DNA of 55,679 bases, taken from the NCBI GenBank assembly GCA_017395045.1, contig JAFPWG010000023.1, positions 1-55,679 of the forward strand, in the 5' to 3' direction. How positions within the stretch are numbered: position 1 is the first letter of the stretch; each line of letters starts with the position of its first letter. This document shows positions 7,250 through 16,373 of the stretch, in pieces. Origin of the DNA: Bacteroidales bacterium. GTDB lineage: Bacteria > Bacteroidota > Bacteroidia > Bacteroidales > UBA932. A model generated the notes under the pieces. It made no database searches. It was given only the letters and a program-made list of their open reading frames with translations, and was not told where the DNA came from. Position numbers and translations under genes: made by a program.

Positions 7250-9721
7250 ATGAAACTTTCTTTCCGTTATTTGTTCATGGCGATTCTCGCCACGGATTTT
7301 GTCGCTTCCTGCAATAAGCCAGAACCAGAACCAGAACCGAAGCCACAGCCTGAACCGCCCGGACCAAAGACGGAAACGCCTGTCATCCAAGCGCAAGCGA
7401 CTACATTTCTGGCAAAGGGAGATACGTATCAGCTTCCTGTGACCATCGTAAATCCCGCCAGCGGAACCACCTTGTCCGCCCGCCTGGTGGAGACGGCCGA
7501 CTGGATTTCCCTCGGCACGCCCGGCGCGGACGGCGTTCCCGTCATCCTTGCCGACAACCTGTCCGCAAGCCGCACGGCCAAGGTGGAGCTGAGCTATACC
7601 GGTGCGGAAAGCGTGACCGTGGACATTACGCAGGGCCAGTGGGAGTATTCCGAATTCGGAATCAGTATCAGCAAGGTCGGCCCCTTCGGTGCGACGTTCG
7701 ATATCACCCGCAAGACCGGATACCATGGCGGGTATTTCTTCGAGGTCCTGGACAAGGAAGACTTCAACAAATACGTGAAGGACGATAACAACCACGTCGG
7801 CGATTTCGCTTTCGGCGAGGCCCTGTACCAGTCTGACCTGGCTTATCTGAACCGGCTTGCCGACCAGCACGGTCATCCTCTTTCCCAATTGTTCTCGATG
7901 ATTCCCAGTCTGTACAGTAAGGAGGATGCGGTGACCATGCCCTATTCCGGACTGGCCGTGGATTCGGACTATGTGTTCATCGTGTACGGAATGGAAGAGG
8001 GGACTGGCGTCCGCAAGACGGCGATGTGCTTCTACGAGTTCCGGACGGGGTATTCATCCGAGTCGGGCCTCACCTTCACGGGTATGGCGCACGACATCAC
8101 GGAGAACTATGCCACCATCATGATGACCCCCTCCAATACCTCTGAATACTGGTATATGAACTGGGTTTCGGAGATCGACCTGCAGTCTACGACCCCTGAA
8201 GCGGTCATGCAGAACAGCATCAACAACGCCAAGACCCTCCTGTCGCGCTACACGGCGGACCAGATTCTCTTCCACGGCGTCGAAACCTACCAGGCGACCG
8301 ACCTCATGCCCGGAACGAGCTACACGGTCTTCGCCTGGGGCATGGACCTGGACATGGTGGCGACCACCGCCCCGCAGGAAGTGTTCACCTTCCGGACCAA
8401 GGACTACGACATCATGGACGACTGCACCTTCCAGATCGACGTTCTGGAAGTGGAGGACATGGATGTAAAGGTGAAAGTGACCCCTTCGAACCTGAATACC
8501 CGGTATTATGTCGCCTTCGTGGAGAAGAGTCTGATGGAAGGCTATTCCAAAGAACAGGCCGCCCAGCGCATCATCAACATGGAGTCCCAGCGCATCGAGA
8601 ACCACTATTACAACATCGAGAACCTCAGCTGGGAGAACCTTCCTGGCCTGGAGGCCGGTGTCCGCGAAATCTGGGGCCGTCGCGACGAAGGTTGGACTTT
8701 CAAGCCCGAACACGACTACAACATCTACGTGTTCGGTATCGACAATTACGGCATCCGGTCCACGGTCGTGAATACAATTACCGTCACGACTGCGGAAGGC
8801 GGCGTATCGAACAACCACTTTGACCTGACCGTGACCAGCGCCTCCTGGCAGGGCATCGACTTCACTATCACGCCTGAACTGGAGGAATACTGGACTTACT
8901 TCGTCATCGAGACTTCGGAACTGGAGCCTTACCGGAACGGAAGTGCCCTGAATGACAAGGCGATCATGCATGAGATCGAGGAGTACTATGAGCACAACGG
9001 CGAGAACATCCTCTATTATACTTTCAACAATACCCGGACCCTCCACACCCACGTGACACCGGAAACCCTGTATTCCATCCTGGTATTCGGCTATAGCGGC
9101 ACCAACTCCACGCCCATGTACGAGTGGCAGGTCTATGCTCCGGCTCCGCCTTTCAATACCAGCCAGGCCGATTACAGCTACACGTATGAACTCTTCCGCG
9201 GCGAAGACCTGTCGGCCCTCAACCCGACCCTGTTCCCGCTGGTGGATTTCCAGGGTGACTGCGTCATGGTGATCAACGTCACCCCGAACGAGCACGCGGC
9301 GCACTGGTGCCTGGGCGTGTGGCCTCCGAAGGAGAACTTCCGTGAATCCGGCGGCAAGTATCACCTGATGACGCTCGACCTGAATCCGACCAATTCCATG
9401 CAGGACATGAAGTACTACCGTACGCGTCCCTGGTGGTATGGTTGCGGTAACGGCAGCGCTACCAAGAAGGAGCCTTGGATGGATGATGAAGGCAACCTGA
9501 TGGACTACTACCCTTGGACGATTTCCGGCTGGGCCGAGGATGCCGCAGGGAACTATGGCCCCTGGCACTACGAATACTTTATCCCGATCCCCCGTCCGAA
9601 GGCGGAAGTGACCGACCCGTACGAAGTGGGCTATACCGAGGCTTATGACTTCTGGTCTTCCCCGGCACAGCTGCCTGGCATGAAGGTTTACCGCGTGAGC
9701 ACGGGAGAGATCCTGAACTGA
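7250..9721 (+). CDS. BACON-domain surface lipoprotein with Fn3-like repeats
   Basis: 823 residues from ATG 7250. Earlier in-frame ATGs (7211, 7232) are rejected because the -7 box lies at 7216-7223 and because the signal peptide MKLSFRYLF... fits this start; its lipobox is VASC. A Pro-Glu-rich tether (PEPEPEPKP) leads to a BACON domain at about residues 45-115 (ADWISL, then SRTAKVELSYTG and VDITQG). The remaining 700 residues read as repeated beta-sandwich units with the pattern SYTVFAWGMD / YNIYVFGID / LYSILVFGYS, typical of fibronectin type III-like repeats. No catalytic motif is visible. It is probably a surface glycan- or protein-binding lipoprotein. It heads a three-gene operon; the next gene starts 28 bases after its stop. 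Confidence 0.75.
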   Translation: MKLSFRYLFMAILATDFVASCNKPEPEPEPKPQPEPPGPKTETPVIQAQATTFLAKGDTYQLPVTIVNPASGTTLSARLVETADWISLGTPGADGVPVILADNLSASRTAKVELSYTGAESVTVDITQGQWEYSEFGISISKVGPFGATFDITRKTGYHGGYFFEVLDKEDFNKYVKDDNNHVGDFAFGEALYQSDLAYLNRLADQHGHPLSQLFSMIPSLYSKEDAVTMPYSGLAVDSDYVFIVYGMEEGTGVRKTAMCFYEFRTGYSSESGLTFTGMAHDITENYATIMMTPSNTSEYWYMNWVSEIDLQSTTPEAVMQNSINNAKTLLSRYTADQILFHGVETYQATDLMPGTSYTVFAWGMDLDMVATTAPQEVFTFRTKDYDIMDDCTFQIDVLEVEDMDVKVKVTPSNLNTRYYVAFVEKSLMEGYSKEQAAQRIINMESQRIENHYYNIENLSWENLPGLEAGVREIWGRRDEGWTFKPEHDYNIYVFGIDNYGIRSTVVNTITVTTAEGGVSNNHFDLTVTSASWQGIDFTITPELEEYWTYFVIETSELEPYRNGSALNDKAIMHEIEEYYEHNGENILYYTFNNTRTLHTHVTPETLYSILVFGYSGTNSTPMYEWQVYAPAPPFNTSQADYSYTYELFRGEDLSALNPTLFPLVDFQGDCVMVINVTPNEHAAHWCLGVWPPKENFRESGGKYHLMTLDLNPTNSMQDMKYYRTRPWWYGCGNGSATKKEPWMDDEGNLMDYYPWTISGWAEDAAGNYGPWHYEYFIPIPRPKAEVTDPYEVGYTEAYDFWSSPAQLPGMKVYRVSTGEILN

Positions 9722-9749
9722 TTGAAACACAACAAACACTGATAAGAAC

Positions 9750-12700
9750 ATGAGAAAACAACTTGCATGGATTGCGGCCGCCACCCTGCTGGTGACGGGT
9801 TGCTATGACGATTCCGCCCTGACTACCCGGCTGGACAAGCATGACAGCGACATCGCTGCGCTCCAGTCCGACGTGAAGAAACTCCAGGATGAGGTTTCGA
9901 AGATCAACTCCAACATCGAGGGTCTCCAGAAGATCCTGGATGCCTTGAACAAGAATGTGTATGTAAAGAGCGTGTCCGACGTGAAAGACAGCGGCGGCAC
10001 CATTATCGGCTATACGATTGCCTTTACGGACAACAAGACCATCACCATCTATCATGGCGAGAAGGGTGAGAAGGGCGATCCCGGTGACCCCGGTGATCCC
10101 GGCGCCCCCGGTGATCCCGGTAATCCCGGCGAGCCCGGCGAGACGCCTGTCATCGGAGTGAAGGACTACGGCGGTGTCTTGTACTGGACCGTGAACGGGG
10201 AGTTCCTCCGTGACGAGAATGGCGGGCTTGTCGCCGCGACCGGTTCCAGCGGTGAACCGGGCGCTCCCGGCCAGGACGGAAAGACGCCGCAGTTGCGGAT
10301 CAACGAAGGCAACTGGGAGGTTTCCTATGACGGCGAGAACTGGACCGTCGTCGGTCCTGCCACTACGCCGGGCGAAGGCGGTGGCGACAACGTGTTCGCC
10401 GGTGTGAAGGAGACCAAGAGCGCCGTCGTGTTCACCCTCGTGGACGGAACGAAGCTCAGCATCGACAAGATGGTGGATTTCTCCATCAAGATCGATGATT
10501 CCGAAGCCATCGACGTCGTTCAGGGAAAGACGGCGGAGATCCCTTATACCCTCGTGGGCGTGGGCAGCGGCGAATCCCGCGTGGATGCCCTTGCCAGCGG
10601 TGACTGGTGGGCCGAGGCCGTGGCGGCCGACAACGCCTCCGGTGTCGTGAAGGTGACCGCCGGTACGGTCGCCAATGCGAAGGTGATCGTTTATGCCGTG
10701 GACGGAAAGGGCCGCGCCGACATGCGCTCTCTCATTTTCAACGGTGGCGTCCTGACCATCACGGCTCCTGTTGAAGAAGCGCCTGCCGAGGGCGGGGAAA
10801 TCGTTGTCCCTGTCGTCACCAACGTGGATTATACCGTGGCTATCGAGGAGGACGCCCAGTCCTGGATTTCCTATGCCATCACCAAGGCCGGAGAGATCCG
10901 CAACGAGAACCTGGTCCTCACGATCGAGAAGAACAACACGCCCGATACCCGCAGCGGCCTCGTGGAAATCAAGGATGCCCGCGGAGCCGTCCTGCAGAGC
11001 TTCACGGTGAAGCAGGAAAGCGGTATTTACGAGTATCCCGTGTTCGAGGACAATTCCTTCAAGAACTGGGTCCTTTACAATTCGCCGGCCGCCGACTATA
11101 ACGAGAACCTCAAGGTGGACGCCTCCGAGGCGGCGAAGCTCACCGAGCTCGTCATCGAAGCCGATAAGGCTTACTCCTCCCTCAAGGGTATCGAGTGCTT
11201 CTACAACTTGAAGAAGGTGACCATCAAAAACACCACGAAGCTGGAGTCGATCGACCTGTCCAAGAACAAGAAGCTGGAAGAGATCAAGATCGAGAAGAGC
11301 TACGGTGCGACCACCGTCCTCACGACCATCGACCTCAGCGACCTCCACGTCCTGAAGACCATCCAGATCGGCGGCATGACCGCCGTCGAGACCCTCAAGC
11401 TTGGAAGCGCTCCTGCCCTTACGGGAATTTATGCCTACAACACGGGGCTGAAGGCCCTGGATGTGACCGGATGCCCTGAACTCGCCAACCTGGCGGTCTA
11501 TGGCACCAAGATCGAGACGCTGGACCTGAGCAAGAACACCAAGCTTGAATCCGCGAGCCTGGGTGCTGCAACCCTTGCCAGCCTCACGCTTCCTGAACCG
11601 TCCGTCCTCAAGACCCTGAACATCGACAACACCGCCATCACGTCGCTGGACCTGAGCAAGCTGGAGAATCTCTCCGAGCTTTCGGCTGCTGCGACAAAAC
11701 TCGAGACCATCGACCTCAGCGGCAGCGCCAAGCTCCTGAAGCTGTCCGTCGGCTCCCTGGGCGGAAGCGGAAAGTCGACGGCCCTCAAGCTCGTGGATGT
11801 CCGTAAGGCAACCGCCCTGTCCAGCGTGAATCTGTATTCCGACGCCCTGGAGGAGGTCATCGTACCCAAGGGCACCAAGACTTCTTCCTGGAACTGGTCC
11901 AGCTATCATATGAATCCGGACACCGGGGAATATACCTATGTAAAGGTAACAGAGGTGGATGTCGAAGGCGGCGACCAGCCGGCCATCGACGATTTTGCGG
12001 CAGGCATCGCCGAGCCCTTCGTGAAGAAGATCATCCTCGGCAAGTTCGACAAGGACGGCGACGGTGCCATCAATGAAGTGGAAGCCGAAGCCGTGACCGA
12101 ACTCGACTTCTCCGAGTGCGGTCTCGTGGATGGCGACCTGGCCGGTCTCGAAGTCTTCCCGATCGAAAAGCTGAACCTGGACAAGAACGGTTTCACCGAG
12201 ATCGACATTCTGGCTTTCCCGAAACTCAAGTGGCTGAGCATCAACAATAACAAGCTCACTGCACTGTCTGTTGGCAAGAACTACACCGACCTCAAGCAGA
12301 ACCTGCACCTGGAGGCGGCCAACAATCAGATCGCCACCTTCACGGGTCCTTCCTATTATGCTAAGATCGTCTATTTGGACCTCAGCGGGAATAAGCTCAC
12401 TTCCTTCAGCTGCCCGTATCCGCAGGTTCTGGAATATTGCAACCTGGCCAACAACCAGATCACCAGCATTTCCATGACTGGCGCTACTGCCCTGAAGGAA
12501 CTGAACGTCAGCGGCAACAAGCTCGCCAGCGTCGCCTTCACGGGCTTCAGTAAGCTGGAGAAGGTGGATGTGTCGGGCAATGCCCTTACGAAGTACGATT
12601 TCGGCTCCTCTCAGTATGCCCTTGCCGAGGTTAATCTCGCGAACAACAAGATTACCTCCATCGACATTACCAATATCGCCAAGGCACCCGGGAAGTATGC

Positions 12701-13337
12701 CCTCAAGACCGTCGACCTGACCGGTAACGAAGGCTTCAACCTTGTGATCGTCGGCGCCGGGAACTCGATGCCTGAGAACCTGGAACTCAAGGGCGTGAGC
12801 GACTATGTGGTGCTGAATGCGGCCAATCCGACCGGCTATCAGACGAACCAGTACAATTACATCGTGTCTCTCAATGCCGGTGACAAGGCCGAATACGGCG
12901 ATATCAAGCTGAACTATTCCCTGGACACCAAGGGCTTCAAGATCGAGGACGGCGGAAACGCCTACATCGTGCCGCAGGCCGGCAAGAAGGTGTTCAATTT
13001 CTTCGCCGTGGCCACATCCGGCAATCCTCAGATTACCCTGAGCCGTGATTCCGGACGTACCATCCTCACCAAGGATACCGACTCTTCGCCTTACGGCGCT
13101 TCCTACAAGGCTACCGGTTCCAACCCGCTGACCCCGGCTCTCAACGAAAGCGCGGGCAAGAACTGGAAGAGTTTCGTCGTGGATGGCAACGGCGACAAGG
13201 TGCTGTATCACTTCAGCCTCTGCGGCAAGAGCGACGGCAACACCGTGGAAGGCGAGAAGATCACTTTCGAAGTCACAGGCGGTACCGTCGTGATCTTCGG
13301 TATCAACCTCTCCGGCTATCGTGTTGATGAGCAGTAA
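9750..13337 (+). CDS. Surface lipoprotein: coiled coil, collagen-like, BACON and leucine-rich repeats
   Basis: 1195 residues. Lipobox VTGC (Cys18), then a heptad coiled coil at about 22-69, as in DUF4988-type Bacteroidetes lipoproteins. A collagen-like Gly-X-Y run occupies 103-131 and a second short one 168-177. A BACON-like domain lies at about 340-425 (WISYAITKAG, then SGLVEIKDARGAVL). Two blocks of leucine-rich repeats follow, about 450-720 and 790-1010, with units such as LESIDLSKNKKLEE and LEKVDVSGNALTK. Between them DKDGDGAINEVEA (about 767-779) looks like an EF-hand or dockerin-type calcium loop. The coiled coil plus collagen stretch suggests a trimer holding the LRR part away from the membrane. 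Role inferred: adhesion or ligand binding. The stop codon is one base from the next start, so translation is coupled. Confidence 0.8.
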   Translation: MRKQLAWIAAATLLVTGCYDDSALTTRLDKHDSDIAALQSDVKKLQDEVSKINSNIEGLQKILDALNKNVYVKSVSDVKDSGGTIIGYTIAFTDNKTITIYHGEKGEKGDPGDPGDPGAPGDPGNPGEPGETPVIGVKDYGGVLYWTVNGEFLRDENGGLVAATGSSGEPGAPGQDGKTPQLRINEGNWEVSYDGENWTVVGPATTPGEGGGDNVFAGVKETKSAVVFTLVDGTKLSIDKMVDFSIKIDDSEAIDVVQGKTAEIPYTLVGVGSGESRVDALASGDWWAEAVAADNASGVVKVTAGTVANAKVIVYAVDGKGRADMRSLIFNGGVLTITAPVEEAPAEGGEIVVPVVTNVDYTVAIEEDAQSWISYAITKAGEIRNENLVLTIEKNNTPDTRSGLVEIKDARGAVLQSFTVKQESGIYEYPVFEDNSFKNWVLYNSPAADYNENLKVDASEAAKLTELVIEADKAYSSLKGIECFYNLKKVTIKNTTKLESIDLSKNKKLEEIKIEKSYGATTVLTTIDLSDLHVLKTIQIGGMTAVETLKLGSAPALTGIYAYNTGLKALDVTGCPELANLAVYGTKIETLDLSKNTKLESASLGAATLASLTLPEPSVLKTLNIDNTAITSLDLSKLENLSELSAAATKLETIDLSGSAKLLKLSVGSLGGSGKSTALKLVDVRKATALSSVNLYSDALEEVIVPKGTKTSSWNWSSYHMNPDTGEYTYVKVTEVDVEGGDQPAIDDFAAGIAEPFVKKIILGKFDKDGDGAINEVEAEAVTELDFSECGLVDGDLAGLEVFPIEKLNLDKNGFTEIDILAFPKLKWLSINNNKLTALSVGKNYTDLKQNLHLEAANNQIATFTGPSYYAKIVYLDLSGNKLTSFSCPYPQVLEYCNLANNQITSISMTGATALKELNVSGNKLASVAFTGFSKLEKVDVSGNALTKYDFGSSQYALAEVNLANNKITSIDITNIAKAPGKYALKTVDLTGNEGFNLVIVGAGNSMPENLELKGVSDYVVLNAANPTGYQTNQYNYIVSLNAGDKAEYGDIKLNYSLDTKGFKIEDGGNAYIVPQAGKKVFNFFAVATSGNPQITLSRDSGRTILTKDTDSSPYGASYKATGSNPLTPALNESAGKNWKSFVVDGNGDKVLYHFSLCGKSDGNTVEGEKITFEVTGGTVVIFGINLSGYRVDEQ

Positions 13338-13338
13338 T

Positions 13339-14229
13339 ATGAGAAGGTTTTTACCGGCGGCGCTGGGCTTGTTCCTTGCAGCGGCTACGTTGCAGGCGCA
13401 GGACGCGCTGACCTTCACCCAAATCGACCGGAACCCGGTGACCTCGGCCTTTGCCGGGGCGGGTTCCGCCTCGATGGGGAACACCGCCTGGTCGGCCTTC
13501 TCCAATGCTTCCGTCCTGCCGTTCTATGACGGCACCCTGGATGCGTCCGTGTCGTATCAGAACTGGATGCCGGGACTCTCCAAGGCGATGCACGTGAATG
13601 CAGGCGTTGCCTATAAAGTGACGTCGGCCCTGGGACTGTCCGTGGGCTATGCCCTGCAGAAGGAAGCGGCGATGGACGGCTTCCGGCCGACGGACCAGGT
13701 CATCGCCCTGGGCGTTGCATACGGACTGGGAGAGAAATGGGCCCTGGGCGTGAACGGAAGGTTTGCCTCGCAGCGGCTGACGGAGGAATTCAAGTATTCC
13801 GGCTTCAGCGGGGATGCCTTTGTCGCGTTCCAGCCGTCCAAGGCGCTCCGGCTGACTGCGGGAGTTTCCACGCTGGGTACGAAGGTGGATTCCTACTCCG
13901 GGTACTCGTTCCGCCAGCCTGCCTCAGCGAAAGTGGCTGCCGATTGGTGCCTGCGGTTCGCGGATGCACTGGGAATTGAGGTGCTGGCCGATGCCGGTTA
14001 CTTCTTCAGCGGAGAATACGGCGTTTCTGTGGGTGCGCAGTTGGACTGGGACGAAATGGTATTCCTGCGGGGCGGTTATCGGTATGCCTCCGAAGGATGC
14101 GCCATTCCCGGCCATGTGGGCCTGGGCGCCGGCATCAAGTTCTTGGGAATCCGGTTGGACGTGAGTTTCCTTGCGGCCTCGCCCGCACTCGGGAATACGC
14201 TCTGTGCCGGGCTGGGATACAGTTTCTGA
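13339..14229 (+). CDS. Outer-membrane beta-barrel protein, PorV/PorQ (UPF0164)-like
   Basis: 296 residues from ATG 13339; the GTG at 13321 is rejected because it lies inside the preceding gene. A signal peptide (MRRFLPAALGLFLAAATLQAQ) is followed by NPVTSAFAGAGSAS, the hallmark opening of PorV/PorQ/UPF0164-type 14-strand barrels. Alternating amphipathic strands then run to a terminal aromatic residue (LGYSF), the outer-membrane insertion signal. PorQ and PorV act in type IX secretion; this shorter relative, coupled to two surface lipoproteins, may serve their export or attachment instead. That link is inference from operon position. Strand order and length fit the family well, but I cannot separate PorQ-like from generic UPF0164. 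Confidence 0.65.
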   Translation: MRRFLPAALGLFLAAATLQAQDALTFTQIDRNPVTSAFAGAGSASMGNTAWSAFSNASVLPFYDGTLDASVSYQNWMPGLSKAMHVNAGVAYKVTSALGLSVGYALQKEAAMDGFRPTDQVIALGVAYGLGEKWALGVNGRFASQRLTEEFKYSGFSGDAFVAFQPSKALRLTAGVSTLGTKVDSYSGYSFRQPASAKVAADWCLRFADALGIEVLADAGYFFSGEYGVSVGAQLDWDEMVFLRGGYRYASEGCAIPGHVGLGAGIKFLGIRLDVSFLAASPALGNTLCAGLGYSF

Positions 14230-14243
14230 CGCGGTAGAATACG

Positions 14244-14281
14244 AGAATACCCCGGTAGATGACCTACCGGGGTATTCTTTT
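14244..14281. terminator. Strong terminator between convergent operons
   Basis: A perfect 15-base stem, AGAATACCCCGGTAG (14244-14258) against 14264-14278, with a five-base loop and a T run after it on the plus strand. It closes the lipoprotein/barrel operon and probably also stops the polysaccharide operon arriving from the other side. Confidence 0.85.
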
Positions 14282-14292
14282 ATGGGCTTGTG

Positions 14293-15258
14293 TCAAAGGT
14301 TTCCCGAAACCAGTTCGCCGATGGCGGGAAACACTTCCTGGGGCGCGTATTTCAGGGAGAACGGCAGGCGTTTCAGATAGCGCCGGGCCGTGTCCGCTTT
14401 GCGGCGGAGGACGCTTTTGGTGAAAGCGGCTCCGCGAGTAGGGGCGTAGTGCCCGAAGTTGCCCCCTTCCAGGATGATTTCCAGCAGCGGTTTCGGATCC
14501 GGAAGTTCCTCGTACAGAGCATCCGTAAGCAGATACTTGTTCAGGAAGGAGAACAGAAGCTTGTTCCAGCGCTCCAGACCGGCTTCACGGAAGCATTGGC
14601 GCAACCGCTCCTGCGGCACCTGCAGGGCCTTGTAGGCCATGGCCATGTCGCAAAGCTGACGGAGGCCGATGCCGGGCCCCATGCAATGCTTGAGGATATG
14701 GGCGGAGAGCATGAGCAGCGTGGCCTCAGGGGAGGGGATTTCCGGCAGATGCTTCGTATGCAGGTTGAAATAATGCTTGTGGATGTCGATATTGATTCCG
14801 TCTTCCACGAAATGGAAGCTGCCGTCAGGCGTCTTTTCCACCGTGCCGGCTACCTGCAGGGCCTTGTCGATCTCCGATGGGTCGAAATAAAGGTCCAGGT
14901 CGCCGCACTCCCGAAGCAGGGGCACTGGATAATACTTGGCCACTTCGGGGCCTTTCATGATGACGGGATGCAGGCCTTCCGCTTTGAAGCGGTCGACCAG
15001 GGTGCCCGCCACCTGCAGGATTTTCCGTCCCTGGCTTTCGATGGTATTGGCCTCGGCAACCAGCTGGAGCAGGATTTCCTGCGGCAGGGGATAGTCTTTC
15101 GGAAGATGCGTGACGCCCCGCGACAGGATACCGGCCACCGTCTGGCGGCGGGCCATCGCAACGACAGAGTTCCATTGCCTTAGGCTCAGTTCCGGGAATA
15201 GCTTCAGATTCCGTTCGTACAGACCTGCACAGGTCAGAATGAATAAGGCTTCTTTCAC
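14293..15258 (-). CDS. Nucleotidyltransferase-fold protein (NTP_transf_5 family)
   Basis: 321 residues, last gene of the polysaccharide operon. HPVIMKGPEV (97-106) followed by RECGDLDLYF (116-125), with the metal-binding pair Asp120/Asp122, marks the minimal nucleotidyltransferase fold of Pfam PF14907, found in many capsule and lipopolysaccharide clusters but without a proven reaction. The start is a GTG whose sequence overlaps the TGA of the upstream glycosyltransferase gene by four bases (GTGA), so expression is translationally coupled. It may transfer a nucleotide or phosphate group to a glycan or its carrier; that role is inferred only from fold and location. Confidence 0.75.
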   Translation of the reverse strand: MKEALFILTCAGLYERNLKLFPELSLRQWNSVVAMARRQTVAGILSRGVTHLPKDYPLPQEILLQLVAEANTIESQGRKILQVAGTLVDRFKAEGLHPVIMKGPEVAKYYPVPLLRECGDLDLYFDPSEIDKALQVAGTVEKTPDGSFHFVEDGINIDIHKHYFNLHTKHLPEIPSPEATLLMLSAHILKHCMGPGIGLRQLCDMAMAYKALQVPQERLRQCFREAGLERWNKLLFSFLNKYLLTDALYEELPDPKPLLEIILEGGNFGHYAPTRGAAFTKSVLRRKADTARRYLKRLPFSLKYAPQEVFPAIGELVSGNL

Positions 15259-16370
15259 AACAGACCCTCGAATAGGTTAAGCCATTGATTCATAATCGTC
15301 TCCGGTTCCCAGCGGAGGGCATCCTCCCAGGCGGCGGCACCCATCCTGCGGATGGCTTCGGGGTCGTGCATCGTCTCGGCAAGGACACGGGAGAGGGCTT
15401 CGATGTCGCCGGTAGGGACCAGTCGCCCATTCACTCCGTCACGGATGACGTCTTTCGGTCCGCATTGGCAGTCGAAGGAAATGCAGGGGATACCGTAGGA
15501 TTGCGCCTCGAGAAGCACCATCGGAAGGCCTTCATAACGGGAGGAGAGTGCGAGAATGGATGCATTCCGGTACACGGACTCCATGTCTTTCCGGACTCCG
15601 GTGAGCTCCACGGTGTCGTACAGGCCCAGATCATTGATGAGAGCGTTCAGCTGCGGGCGGCATTCTCCATCGCCTACCAGCTTCAGTTTCCAGTCTCCGC
15701 GGTCTTCGATCCCGGCCCATGCCCGGATGAGGCGGTCCAGCGCCTTCTGGAAGGAGTATCGGCCTACGGCGATGACCGTATGGGCCTTTAGCGGAGCCGG
15801 GTCTTTGCGCGGAACGCCGTTGGGGATGACAACCATGTTGGGAAGGTCGCCCCAGTAGCCCTTGTCTTCTTCGGTCAGGACCACAAATCGGTCGAAGGCG
15901 CGCACGTATTCGGCATCCCGGTTACTCAGGTATCTGTCGGCCAGGGCCCATATGCCCTTACGCCCGTACTGGAGCCGTTTGAAGCGGGAGAAGTGCACTT
16001 CCAGCACTTTTTTGCTGCCGTCCTTGATCTTCGGGAGGAAGCCCACGTCGTTGCAGAACATGGATATGGTGATGTCGGGCTTCTCCGTTTCCAGAAGCGC
16101 CGTCAGCCGGTGCTTGTGCCGGAACTGCTTGAACGGGAACAGGACCGCCTTCTTCAGGAACCATGCACCGTTCGTCTCCTCGTAATTGATTCCGAGGTCG
16201 ATTTGCCGGATGGCCGGATCCATCGCGAAGGCCGGTTGCTGCCCGCGCTGGTCGGTGGTCACGACGACCACCTCATGCCCGTGCGCCACGAACCAGTTCG
16301 CCTTGTCCGCCAGCACTTTTTCCATGCCCGCGGCCCGATAGGTTCCGGCGATGAGGTAGAGGAGTTTCAA
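15255..16370 (-). CDS. Glycosyltransferase family 4
   Basis: 371 residues. A GT-B enzyme: N-terminal Rossmann-like part beginning MKLLYLIAGTYRAAGMEKVL, glycine-rich acceptor side, and the C-terminal nucleotide-sugar site with VAVGRYSFQKALDRLIRAW and the E-x7-E motif in SSRYEGLPMVLLEAQ. It should add one sugar to the lipid-linked repeat unit at the cytoplasmic face; donor and linkage are not predictable. Translation starts at TTG 16370, three bases after the stop of the upstream fusion gene; no in-frame ATG sits nearby, so this rare start seems real. Confidence 0.85.
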   Translation of the reverse strand: MKLLYLIAGTYRAAGMEKVLADKANWFVAHGHEVVVVTTDQRGQQPAFAMDPAIRQIDLGINYEETNGAWFLKKAVLFPFKQFRHKHRLTALLETEKPDITISMFCNDVGFLPKIKDGSKKVLEVHFSRFKRLQYGRKGIWALADRYLSNRDAEYVRAFDRFVVLTEEDKGYWGDLPNMVVIPNGVPRKDPAPLKAHTVIAVGRYSFQKALDRLIRAWAGIEDRGDWKLKLVGDGECRPQLNALINDLGLYDTVELTGVRKDMESVYRNASILALSSRYEGLPMVLLEAQSYGIPCISFDCQCGPKDVIRDGVNGRLVPTGDIEALSRVLAETMHDPEAIRRMGAAAWEDALRWEPETIMNQWLNLFEGLL

Positions 16371-16373
16371 TTC

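Noticed and set aside
8054-9784. A 576-codon minus-strand frame
   Set aside because: Shadow of the BACON lipoprotein gene; no recognisable start context or domain.
9579-13505. A 1308-codon open frame on the minus strand
   Set aside because: It is antisense to the LRR lipoprotein and its composition (Val/Gly/His/Asp-rich) is that of a shadow frame in GC-rich DNA; no signal peptide or domain.
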